A stretch of DNA of 64,000 nucleotides. Origin: Cymbidium sinense (lineage: Eukaryota; Streptophyta; Magnoliopsida; Asparagales; Orchidaceae). Shown one piece after another: positions 37,010 to 47,147 of the stretch (position 1 is the first letter of the stretch; every line of letters starts with the position of its first letter). Made by a program: the position numbers and the translations under genes. The stretch is taken from assembly GCA_021442155.1 (NCBI GenBank), contig CM038214.1, forward strand, positions 48,366,703-48,430,702, in the 5' to 3' direction. Under the pieces are notes generated by a model. It saw nothing but the letters and a program-made list of their open reading frames with translations, searched no databases and had not been told where the DNA came from.

Positions 37010-39239
37010 TAAGCATTTGGCACCTTATTTATTAGTTTAAACATTATATGATCCTTTTTCACTTTTTTATTCCTTCGATGGTTGTATCACCTCCATTGGT
37101 TTTCATGGCTAGTATTTGATAGATGCCCCGACTAGTTTATGGATTAAATATCATCTATAAAATTCATATGATATCTATAGTTACTATATTCTAGTAATGC
37201 ACATAATTTATGGTTTAGCATTCAATGATATACTCAATGGAGAGGTTTTTTTTTATTTCATCACAAAGTAAGATGCTAAAGAATTAACACCTAGAAATTA
37301 GGAGAATTTCCCCTTAAGTTGTGACCCCATAGAAATACTTGCTCAAAGAAGTTAGTGTTGGCAATATGATCCTGATGCTCACCATTCATAGTGAAAGTTA
37401 TTAGGTAGCTATTTGAATTGGACCTATTGGAATAGACTCGGTTATAAGAAGCTTAATTTTTCTAATTCTTAATTTCTAAACTTCTTTTTGTGATATATTT
37501 TATATACTGCTAAATGTAATCTTACTTGTGCATAATATTCAAGTGTAAGAGTTTTTAAGACACTCAGAAACAAAATTGTATAATCACAACATGTTATTCC
37601 CAAACATGCATGGCTTCTAATGATTATTGGATTATGTTGCATGGTTCTATGAATTATTATAGGAAGATTTACATACATACTATATGATTTCTTTATTTTT
37701 ACAAATCTATCACTTAAAGTTCAATATTTACATTTATATCACCTTCCTTATGTATGAAAAAGGTGTATTCACTTTTGAAAAGGTAATAATAATGATAATT
37801 TTGATGTGATGTTAAAGATTTGTTATGTATGTTATGTAAAAATGGGTGTTATGTAAATATATAAGAATTATTTTTATGTATTTAAATGCTCCATTATAAT
37901 AAGGTTGTTAAGCTATATGAATGTTAATTATCATGTAATTGACATATGAATAATGGACACTTTAAGTTAGAAACCTATGACCTCAAAATCACTAATGCCT
38001 ATGTTTTTTTTCATAAAATTCATCATTTTTTTGCATTTGTCTTCTTCCATGTTATTCCTTCACCTTTTGCTTTTTTACCTTTAACACAAAAGATTCTATG
38101 TTCTTCTTTGCATCTTCGCTCATGCCCTACCACAAGTGTGCTCCCTTTGCTCTACTCTCGTAAGCACCTTTGCCTCTCTCCTTCCCTGTCTTTATGTGTG
38201 CATCTCCATGTGCAACTTGAGTGCAAGTTGGCCTCTATGTGTGTTCATAATGCAACCCCTTAACTTTGCTCTAGTAAGTGGCTCCATTCACAGCCTTTGC
38301 TTCTTCACCCCCATGCTTGCTTGCATGGGGCCTTGGCTCATGCCTCTTGGTTGGGTTTCCTAAAGATAACACTTACCTCTATTATTGTCGAGCCTTTTTG
38401 GGCCAGGTGCTTGACTCTCTTCTTCACATACTGATATTGCTCTCTTTTTTCAATAATGTTCATTTTTTTCTTTCAGATCGCCTATGTTCTAATCCTTCTC
38501 TTTTAGGCTACTCTTATTGGCTTCCCTTTCTTACTCCCTAACTGCTCAACCATCCCTCTACTTAGCTAGTCTTAGGGTTATAATGGTTCTCTGCAAACCA
38601 TTGTTGCCTTGTCTAGTTGATTTTGGTGATCTCAGAGGCTTCTTTAAATATTTCTTGCACCACTTATTTTTGTTGGTAAATATGGTAGGTGATTTGTCAT
38701 ATTTGGATTCATTTTCACCATTTTTCACTCAATTCCTTTTATTCTTTTATTAAGTCCCAGGTTCACCTTTTCTTGTTGTACCTAATATATTAGTGGCTTT
38801 CCAATATAAATGTTTAAGTGGTCACCCTATCTTGATGCTTCTAAGGAATCACTTATCACCTTTGTATTGGAGGTTTTTCCTAGCTTGTATTGCATTATTA
38901 GTGGACATCTAGTTGATACTAGAAATAAAGAAATCTTTTTGAAGAAGGATAGAGAAAAAATCTATAGCATGGGAGTATTTTATTAGAATTATTTCAACCT
39001 TCAAATGAGTTATTACATCTTTATAATATATTGTGATACAAAAATTCATAAATCTAAAACTACCACAACTTTATAATTTTTGAGATTTGAGAAGATATGT
39101 GAGAAGATTAAAACTAAAAATAAAAAAATTATGAATTTGTTAGATAAAAAATAAAATTTATTAAATTTTTTTCTTTTGATGCTAATTCAAAAATTGAAAT
39201 CTCCACTTTTCATGACTCAAAGAATCACAATAACTTCAA
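37010..39239. other. Spacer, pyrimidine-rich in the middle, no gene
   Basis: 37,946-38,763 is T/C-rich on the plus strand and yields overlapping frames of 75-105 codons in all three frames. This is what a pyrimidine-rich sequence does by chance; the encoded strings are rich in L, S, F and P and no domain is seen. The stretch after about 38,900 may be the 5' part of the hAT fossil below. Confidence 0.4.
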
Positions 39240-40793
39240 ATTAAAGAAATAATTGTAAAAATGATTATTGTGCATGAGTACTCATTTATGATTGTTGAGC
39301 ATAAGTTCAACATTTTATTAAAGTTCATGAATCATATTTATAAGAGGGTCTCCAAAAACACAATAAAGAAAGAGTGCAGAAAAGTACATGAATGTGAGAA
39401 ATGTAAAAGTTTAAAACATATCTTAAAAGTATATGTGGAGTCTCATTGAATTTTAATTGCTGGACTTTTAATCAAACAAAGGGCCACATGTGCTTAATAA
39501 TTCATTATATTGATGAATTTTAAAAGTTGTATAAGCGAATTATTAATTTTATTGAGCTTGAGCCATCTTATGCTGGTATGTTTATTTGCGATGATATATA
39601 TGATTGATAGTTAAAATGAAATCTTCGAGATAAAGTGTCCACTATTATGTTGAATAATATTAGCAATAATAATATTATTGTTAATATTCTCAAAGCTAAT
39701 TTTTAGTGTAAAACCAAATACATTTTTAAGAATATTTCTTTCATGTTAGATGTTTTGCGCACATTTTGAATATAATTACTCAAGTTGGATTGAAAGAGGT
39801 TCACGAAATTATTCATCAAATCAGAAAGTTAATAATTATCTTAAGAAGTTTCTTATGAGGTTACATAAGTTTGTTGAAGTGATGAAACAATTAGGGATTC
39901 TTACTTCAAATGATTTTTCTATTAATGTTTCAATGTGATAGAACTCCACTTATGAAATGTTTGAGTCTACTTTTGTTTCTTGCATTGTGTTCTCCATTAT
40001 GCATCTTGAGATTTCAATTACAAGTGAATGATATAGGTATGAGCAAATTAGATAATTTTTTATTATTTTTACAATGTCACAAAAATAATTTATAGTTCTT
40101 ATCATACTACAAGTATGTTTATCCCAACTTTTATGCATATTAAGAATTTATTGATAGAGGAGTGCAATTTATCAAATGAATACATTAAAAAAATGACACT
40201 TACTATGAAAATTAAATTTGAAAACCATTCGAGTGAATGCAATTTACTATTGTCTGTGGCAGCTGTTTTAGATCAATGTTTGAAAATGAAGTTTATAAAT
40301 TTTACATTTCCAAAGATATACTCATCTTTAGAAATAGAAATGAAGATTAAGACTGTTGAAAATTTTATGTAAAAAATATATAATTAATATGCAGCTGATG
40401 TTGCTTGTTCTAGTTCAATAACAACTAGCAGGTCCTTATAACTACAAATTGACACTTTTTTCATATTCTTTTGATCATATACTTGGTTTTGTTGATTATG
40501 TTATAGCTTTAAGTTCTGTTCAGTCTTCAAAATATGATTTGTAAACTTATTTAGAAGAGAGTTTATGTATGCGCAATAATGATTAATATGTTGTGTTTGG
40601 TAGGTGGAAGATGGACACTTTGAAGCATACATGCATGTACAAAATGACTCGGGATATGTTAATAATTCTCATAACAATGATTGCATTTGAATTTGTATTT
40701 AGTGCTGGTGGTAAAGTTCTTGATGATTATAGGAGCTCTATATTTGAAAAAATTAGCAATACAATTGTTTACACTACTAGTTGGATTTAAGGT
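39240..40793 (+). pseudogene. hAT-family transposase fossil
   Basis: 39,261-39,449 reads MIIVHEYSFMIVEH and 'YKRVSKNTIKKECRK', the start of the central part of plant hAT (Ac/Tam3) transposases. Downstream, in shifting frames, come 'FNQTKGHMCL' (about 39,465), 'AHFEYNYSSWIERGSRNY' (39,756), 'LLLSVAAVLDQCLKMKF' (about 40,240) and 'FSAGGKVLDDYRSS' (40,695-40,740). The last is the C-terminal dimerisation motif. Many stops and frameshifts interrupt it. The BED zinc finger expected at the N-terminus was not found. Confidence 0.85.
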
Positions 40794-41069
40794 AGTTAAA
40801 ATAATATTTAAAATTTTTTGGTGAGATTTATCTCCATCTTTAATTTAAATATTTTTTTATATTTTTAAGTTCAATCTTCTCATTTTATGTCATTCTAATC
40901 AATAAAATTTTATTTTAGCAAGAGCTTCTTTAACACTAACTTACCAAGTCCCAAGTCTCGAATTTGAAAAGTGGCTGGTTGCAAAAGGCAGTTGATAGCT
41001 AGCCTAAAATTTGTCAAAATAATGTTGACATGAATTCTTTAAAACAATGTGTTAATGCTAGGGTGTCCC
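40794..41069. other. Junction between hAT fossil and LINE
   Basis: AT-rich for the first ~120 bp, then an ordinary stretch that may be hAT 3' DNA or LINE 5' leader. No terminal repeat was confirmed. Confidence 0.4.
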
Positions 41070-41189
41070 CTGTAAGTGAAGCACTGTATGGCTTGAATAT
41101 AGTGAAAAGTCTGCAAGGGCCATTGCATTGACATGCCTGGGTAAGCAAGGGTTCCTATATTATGGACGGATGTAGACGAAGAAGTTAGT

Positions 41190-41865
41190 CCATGAAACTA
41201 GAATTATATTAGGAATTTGGAATATACGTACTCTTACAGGTAAATTAATGGAATTAATATATATTATGATTCATAAGAAGGTAAATATTTTATGTATTCA
41301 AGAAACTAAATAGGATGGAGAGAAGGCCAAGGAAATTGATAGTTTAGGTTTTAAAATTTAGTATTCAGGTAGGAGTCAAATTAGAAATTGTGTAATTGTA
41401 ATTATAGATAAAAGTTTAGAGGATAATGTTATAATATTAATAAGATTAGAGATAAAATTATAATTTTAAAGATTGTTGTTGATATTAAGATTATTAATAA
41501 TATAAGTGTTTATGCTTCTCAAGTAGGTTTGGATGTATGTTTAAAAGAAAATTTTTAGAATGACTTAAAGAGATTAATACAAAATGTACCTCTAGAAGAA
41601 AAGATATTTATTGTAGGAGATTTAAATGGACATGTTAGTAGAGTGGTAGAAGATTTTAAAAGTATTCATAGTGACTATAGGTTTGAAGCACCTAAAGAAG
41701 AATGTGAGATTATATTATATTTTATTTTAGCTTATGATTTGATAATTGTTAATACTTTATTTAAGAAAAGTGATGAGCGTATTATTATTTATAAGAATGG
41801 ATCTAGTAAAACACATATTGAATATTTTTCTATAAAAAAATAAACTGTTTAGATTGTGAAGAATG
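41190..41865 (+). pseudogene. LINE apurinic/apyrimidinic endonuclease domain fossil
   Basis: Reads 'GIWNIRTLTGKLMEL' (41,215), 'VNILCIQETK' (41,282), 'GDLNGHV' (about 41,618) and 'NGSSKTHIEYFSIKK' (41,797-41,843). These are the WNIRTL, QETK and GDxN landmarks of the RTE endonuclease, which nicks target DNA. The second aspartate-histidine landmark (IDYFL in family members) is changed to IEYFS. Confidence 0.8.
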
Positions 41866-42699
41866 TAAAGTCATTCCGAGTGAAAGTTTAAGTATCTAGC
41901 ATCAACTGTTAGTTTTAGATTTTAAAATAAAGGATTGTAAGATGAAAAATAAATTGAATTATTATTCTAGGATTAGATTGGTCAAAAATATTTTTAAGAA
42001 TAGGCTACAAGAGCTTAGGATTTGGGATGTTTATTTGGAAGCTAATATTATGTGAGAAAAAATAGCAAGTGAAATTAAGCAAGTTACAAAAAATGTGCTT
42101 GGAAAATCAAAATAAAAATCTTCTTTTAATAAAAATAGTTAGTGGTAGAGTTAAAATATCTAAAAAAAGATAATAAATAAGAAGTATTGTTATAAAATTT
42201 GATTTAGATCTAAAAATATGGAGAATTTGAAAAAATATAAAGTGGCTCATAGAGATTTTAAGAAAGTAATATGTAATGCAAAAAAATTAGTTTTTAGTAA
42301 TTTATATGATATTGAATACTAAAGAAAGTGAAATATGTATGTATAAGTTAGCTAAGTAAAGAGATAAGAGAAGTAAAGATCTAGTTCAAGTGATGTGTAT
42401 TAATGATGAAAATTATAAAGTACATTTCTTAGAAAATGATATTAAAAATAAATGGATCAGTTATTTTAATAAACTTATCAATGAAGGATCTGAGAATATG
42501 ATTGATTTTAGCAACCTTAATATCCTAAAAAAAATAGAGAATTTTATTTTTATCATCATATTAGGAAATTTGAAGTTGGAGAAGTTTTAAAGAAAGTGAA
42601 GTGTGAAAAAATAGTAAAACCTAATGATATTCCAACATAAGTGTGGAAATTCTTAGGTGATCAAGAATTTCTTGACTCACTAATCTTTTTAATATTATT

Positions 42700-43660
42700 T
42701 TAAAGATTAAAAAGATGCCAGATGAGTGGAGGAAGAGTTTGTTGGTTCTTTTATTTAAGAATAAAGGTGATAGACAAGAGTGTGCAAATTATAGAGGAAT
42801 TAAGTTAATGTGTCATACATTAAAATTATGGGAGAGAGTAATTGTCCATAGGTTATGATGTGATATAGAAGTTTCTCAAAATTAATTTGATTTCATGCTA
42901 GGTAGATCTATTATGGAGGCTATTTATTTGTTAGGAGGTTTGATGGAGAAGTATAGAGAAAGTAAGGATGATCTACTTATGATATTTGTTGATTTAAAGA
43001 AAGCTTATGATAAAGTTCAAAAAGAAGTCCTTCAGAGAGTTTTAGAAAAGAAATGAGTTAATATTGGTTATATTCAAGTCATTAAGAATATGTATACTAG
43101 AGCTGTTACTTGTGTCCAAACCTAAGGAGGATTGACAAAATATTTTCCTATTTTAGTTCGATTACATCAAGGATCGGCTTTAAGCCCATTTATTTTTGCT
43201 TTAGTTATGGATGTTCTTACTAGGCATTTACAGGAGGATATACCTTGGTGTATGCTTTTTGTTGATGACATTCTTTTTGTTGATAAGACTAGAGAGGGAT
43301 TCCAAGAGAAACTTGAATTATGGAGATTAACCTTAAAGTTTAAAGGTTTTTATTTGAGTATATCTAAAACTGACTATATATGAAGTATAATTTTAGTCGT
43401 AGAAATTCTAATAGTGGTGTTGTGACGTTGGGTGATCAAATCATTAAAAAGAGTGAGTATTTTAGATATCTCGGATCTATTGTTCAAAATGATGCTGAAA
43501 TATATGGGGATGTTATTAGTAGAATTCAGGTTGGATGGTTGAAGTGGAGGAATTCATTTGGCCTGTTGTGTGATAGAAATGTACCGCTTAGACTTAAGGG
43601 AAAATTTTATAAGATGGTGGAAGACCTGCAATTTACGGTGCATAATGTTGGCCAGTAAAA
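42700..43660 (+). pseudogene. LINE reverse transcriptase domain fossil
   Basis: Reads 'MPDEWRKSLLVLLFKNKGD' (42,715), 'CANYRGIKLMCHTLKLWER', 'MIFVDLKKAYDKVQ' (42,980), 'QGSALSPFIFALVMD' and 'CMLFVDDILFVDKT' (about 43,248-43,289), then 'YFRYLGSIVQ'. The catalytic box is FVDD instead of the usual FADD or YADD. The best open stretches are 43,132-43,383 and 43,380-43,658, overlapping by four bases in different frames. Confidence 0.9.
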
Positions 43661-43880
43661 GAGAAGCATAAGACTAAGTTAAGTGTTGCAGAGATGATGA
43701 TGCTCAGGTGGATGAGTGGCTTTACTCTTAGAGATAAAATGTGAATTGAATATGCTCGGGAAAAGGTTGGACTAGCTCCAGTGGCACATAAGATTAGAGA
43801 GAGTTGCCTTGGATGGTTTGGCCACATAAAGCATTGATTGCACAATGATCTGATTAGGGGAGTAGATGTATTAGATTTGG
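43661..43880 (+). pseudogene. LINE C-terminal region fossil
   Basis: The plus strand reads 'KHKTKLSVAEMMMLRWMSG' then 'FTLRDKM', a stop, and 'EYAREKVGLAPVAHKIRES' then 'CLGWFGHIKH'. Plant RTE-like elements end with the same 'MLRWM.G.T..D..RN...R...GVAPI..K..E..LRWFGH' pattern. The minus frame covering 43,633-43,980 is its shadow. Confidence 0.8.
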
Positions 43881-44052
43881 AAAAATATTTGTACCCCCAA
43901 CTTCTAGGCACATACCAACACAAAGAATCCAACAAAATTATAAAACATCCAGTTGACCACCAGAACCAATTAGTGGACATGGAATTTATTTAAACATTGA
44001 CTGTTGCAAAAATAATAATGAAGCAATCAATAAGTGGACTATCAAAAATAGG
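43881..44052. other. Junction between LINE and GRP/telomere array
   Basis: About 170 bp of ordinary sequence matching neither the LINE proteins nor the GRP tail. It may be LINE 3' UTR or original flanking DNA at the edge of the array. Confidence 0.4.
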
Positions 44053-44284
44053 TTGGTGGTGGTGGAGGGAGAGATTGAGGATATGATGGCAGATCCCACG
44101 GCTCGAGAGGACGGGGTGGTTCTGATGGGAACTAGAGATACTGAAGAATGGGTTTTTTTTATTTGCTCAATGCGTGCTCATTTTTTATCTATGTTGTCGC
44201 TTGTGTCTTAGAATACTTGGTGTGTTACTTGGTTGATGAAATCGAAAAAAAGAAATGTTGAATCTGAATTTATTCTCAGCTAAA
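44053..44284 (+). pseudogene. GRP tail copy 1 (only plus-strand copy)
   Basis: Begins within the glycine-rich C-terminus (GGGGGRD, stop, GYDG, then SRGRGG..DGN) and runs through the 3' UTR, with landmarks 'gctcattttttatctatg', 'gtgtcttagaa', 'tggttgatgaaatcg' and 'aaatgttgaatctg'. It then enters CCCTAAA repeats at 44,313. Compared with minus-strand copies it lacks the 5' half of the exon piece. The parent is a plant glycine-rich RNA-binding protein of the GRP7/8 type (RRM plus glycine-rich tail). No RRM sequence is present anywhere in the window. Confidence 0.8.
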
Positions 44285-45727
44285 AAAAATACTAAAAACC
44301 ATAAACCCTAAATGAAAACCTCAACCCTAGACCTAAAAGCTAAACCCTAAACTCTAAACTCTAAAAACCTTAAACCCTAAACACTAAACCCTAAACCTTA
44401 TAACCCTAAACACTAAACCCTAAACCCTAAACCCTAAAAAGCTAAAAACCTAAACTTAAACTAAATAAAACATAAAAAGAAAATAAATAAAAAAACTTAA
44501 ACTAAAATAAATTAAAATAATAAAATAAAAACTAAAACTAAAACCTAAATCTAAAATTAAAGCTAAATTAAACCTAAAAACAAAATAAAAAATAAAAAAC
44601 TAAACTAAAATATGATAAACAAAAACATAAACTTAAGCAAAAAAAAAAAACTTAAATAAAATAAAAACTATAACTAAAAAAATAAAATAAACCTAAAATA
44701 AAATAAAATAAAAACTAAATAAAAACCTAAACCTAAAAAATAGAACCTCAATCCTAAACTAAAAAAAAAATTTATGCCTAAAATAAAAATAAAGTTAACC
44801 TAAACCTAAACTAAAATAAATAAAACCTAAACCTAAACCTAAAATAAACTAAACCTAAACCTAAACCTAAATCTAAACCAAATTAAAATAAAATAAACTA
44901 AAAATAAACTTATACTTAAACTAAAAAATAAAACCTAAAAAATATAAACCTAAAACCTAAACCTAAATAATGAAATAAAAACCTAACCCTAAAAAAATAA
45001 AATAAAAACCTAAACCTAAGCCTTAAAATAGAAAATAAAACCTAAACCTAAACCAAAAAAACAAACTAAAAAAAATCATAAACTAAAATAAATAAACCTA
45101 AATTAAACAAACTAAACTAAATAAAAATAAAAATAAACCTAAACAAAAATAGAAAATAAAATAAACTAAAATAAATAGAAAATAAGCTAAATAAACCTAA
45201 ACCTACGAGTTTACATAATTTAAAAATAAGATAAACTAAAAAACCCTAATCCCTAAACCCTAAACTTTAAACCCTGAAACCCTAAATCCTAAAACTTTCA
45301 ACTCTAAACCTAAACCCTAAACCCCAAACCCTAAACCCTAAACCCTAAACCCTAAACCCTAAAAACCTAATAATCTATACCTAAACTAAATATAACATAA
45401 AAATAAAATAAATTAAAAAAACTTAAACCTAAATAGAATAATAAAATAAAATAAAATAAAAACCTAAATTGAAACCTAAACCCAAACCTAAATCTAAACA
45501 TAAAATAAAAGTAAATAAAATAAAATAAATACAAACCTAAACTAAACTAAATAAATAAAATAAACCTAAAAATAAAAAAACTAAATAAAATTAAAACTAA
45601 ACATAAAATAAAACTAAAATAACATAAAATAAAAACTAATTAAAAACCTAAACATAAAAATAAAACCTAAATAGAAATAAAAAATAAAACTTAAACCCTA
45701 AACTTAAAAAAAAATCCTAAGCCTAAA
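44285..45727 (-). repeat. Telomere-type array, left arm (CCCTAAA polarity on plus)
   Basis: Canonical CCCTAAA runs lie at 44,310-44,440 and 45,240-45,360. Between and beyond them are A-rich degenerate words (cctaaa, ctaaaataaa, taaaata). The plus strand is almost free of G. The spacer tag occurs in reverse at 45,202-45,226. The degenerate block left of the tag matches, in reverse complement, the block that follows each tag in the right arm, so this arm is an inverted copy of the right-arm unit. Confidence 0.85.
45202..45226 (-). repeat. Spacer tag of the array (example; 12 sites in total)
   Basis: Reverse complement core AAATTATGTAAACTCGTAGG. Recognisable relatives on the plus strand lie at 47,433-47,456, 48,555-48,578, 49,291-49,316, 50,321-50,343, 52,396-52,420, 52,921-52,941, 55,044-55,065, 56,020-56,050, 57,331-57,352, 59,976-60,004 and 61,785-61,812. 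The consensus is roughly AAATTAAGTAAACTAGTAGG, often preceded by a T or A run. It is not a telomeric word. It separates a canonical TTTAGGG block (left) from the T-rich block (right) in nearly every unit. Confidence 0.8.
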
Positions 45728-46663
45728 ATAAATTGTTTAGGTTCATTTAGTTTATTTAATTTATTTTTTATTTATTTGAGTTTATGATATTTTTTATTTT
45801 TATTTAAGTTTATTTTTTATTTTTTTTAGTTTATTTTATTTATTTTAGGTTTATTTATTTTAGTTTAGGTTTTTTATTTTAGTTTATTTTTAAGCTTTAA
45901 GATTATTTTTAGTTGAGTTTTATTTATATTTTCATTTTTAGGTTTATGTTTTGTTTATTATTTTTAGGTTTGTGTTTAGGATTCTATTTTATTATTTTAG
46001 GTTTAGGTTTTATGTTTTTATTTTCGGATTATATTTAGGTTTTATTTTTTAATTTAGGTTTGGGATTTAGTTTAGGTTTAAGTTTTGGTTTATTTTATTT
46101 TATTTATTTTTTTATTTTAGGTTTAGGTTTTTTTTAGTTTAGGGTTTAGATTTTATTTTTTATTTACTTGTTGGTTTTATTTTTAGGTTTATTTTTTAGG
46201 TTTAAGTTTTTGTTTAGTTTTTATTTTATTTTATTTTATTTTATTTATTTTATCTTTATTTTAGGTTTAGTTTTTATTTTATTTAGGTTTTTTATTTTTT
46301 TAGTTTAGTTTAGATTTTTATTTCTTCAATTTTAGTTTAGTTTTTATTTTTTATTTTATTTTCTTTTTAGGTTTAGGTTTAGTTTTAGTTTATGTTTTAT
46401 TTTATTTTATTTTTTTATTTTATTCTAGTTTAGGTTTATTTATTTATTTTATTTTTTGGTTTTAGTTAGTTTAGCTTTAGGTTTTAGCTTTTTAGGGTTT
46501 AGGATTTAGGGTGTTTAGGGTTAATTTAGGGTTTAGGGTTAGTTTAGGGTTTAGGGTTTGGGGTTTAGGGTTTAGGGTTTAGGTTTTAGGTTTATGGTTT
46601 AGGTTTTAGGTTTATGGTTTAAGTTTTAGTTTAGGATTTAGGGTTTATGGTTTAAGGTTTTTT
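45728..46663 (+). repeat. Telomere-type array, first right-arm block (TTTAGGG polarity)
   Basis: The T-rich degenerate part is 45,730-46,490 and canonical TTTAGGG follows at 46,493-46,600. The plus strand is almost free of C. The block opens 'gtttaggttcatttagtttat', which matches the start of the T-rich blocks that follow the spacer tags further right. Confidence 0.85.
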
Positions 46664-47147
46664 TAACAGAGAATAAATTCATATTCAACATTTCTTCTTT
46701 TCAGTTTCATCAACCAAGTAGCACCCCAAGTTTTCTAAGACACAAGTAAGGACATAGGTAAAAAATGAGCACCCATAGAGAAAATAAAAAACCCTATATA
46801 ACTATAACCATCTCTTATGTAAAAACATAGTTTCATAAGGAATGGATCAGATTGTTTATTCTTTTATTTCTCTAGTTTCGATTAGAACCACCCCCACCTC
46901 TCGAGTAGCAGGATCCACCATCATATCCCTGATCTGTCCCTCTGCCACCACCATGGTTGTAACCTCCATCGCTCCTCTTGCCACCCTAACAATCACTTAT
47001 CTGATCACCACCTCCATATCCACCAACACCTCCAGATCCCCCACCACCATTGTGATAATCGCTACCTCCGCCATTGCCTCCATTACTAGATCTAGACTGA
47101 GCTTAGTTGACGGAGATGTTCCTACCATTAAGGTTCTGCCCATTCTT
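46664..47147 (-). pseudogene. GRP tail copy 2
   Basis: A full-length tail. In minus sense, 47,147 begins AATGGGCAG (NGQNLNGRNISVN), then a stop where other copies read Q (VNQAQS), then a glycine-rich part (GGGGSGGVGGYGGG), the end 'GYDGGSCYSRGG', and about 250 bp of 3' UTR. It closes with 'tctctgttaaaaaaacc'. The 104-codon plus-strand frame across it is antisense shadow. Confidence 0.85.

Larger units (their letters stand above)
41070..43880 (+). mobile_element. RTE-like LINE, near full-length but dead
   Basis: Domains are in the order endonuclease, reverse transcriptase, C-terminal region, typical of plant RTE-type non-LTR retrotransposons. The frame is broken by many stops and shifts. The 5' leader probably begins near 41,070. 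The 3' end is followed within ~170 bp by the GRP array, and no poly(A) or microsatellite tail is seen. Confidence 0.8.

Noticed and set aside
37946..38763. Overlapping 75-105 codon plus frames
   Set aside because: Pyrimidine-rich DNA is open in all three frames. The encoded strings are L/S/F/P-rich with no domain.
43633..43980. 115-codon minus frame
   Set aside because: Shadow of the plus-strand LINE C-terminal region, which matches the RTE pattern well.
45240..46660. End-to-end telomere fusion
   Set aside because: A fusion reads TTTAGGG then CCCTAAA on one strand. Here the order is CCCTAAA then TTTAGGG, and flanking modules are mirrored, so an inverted duplication fits better.
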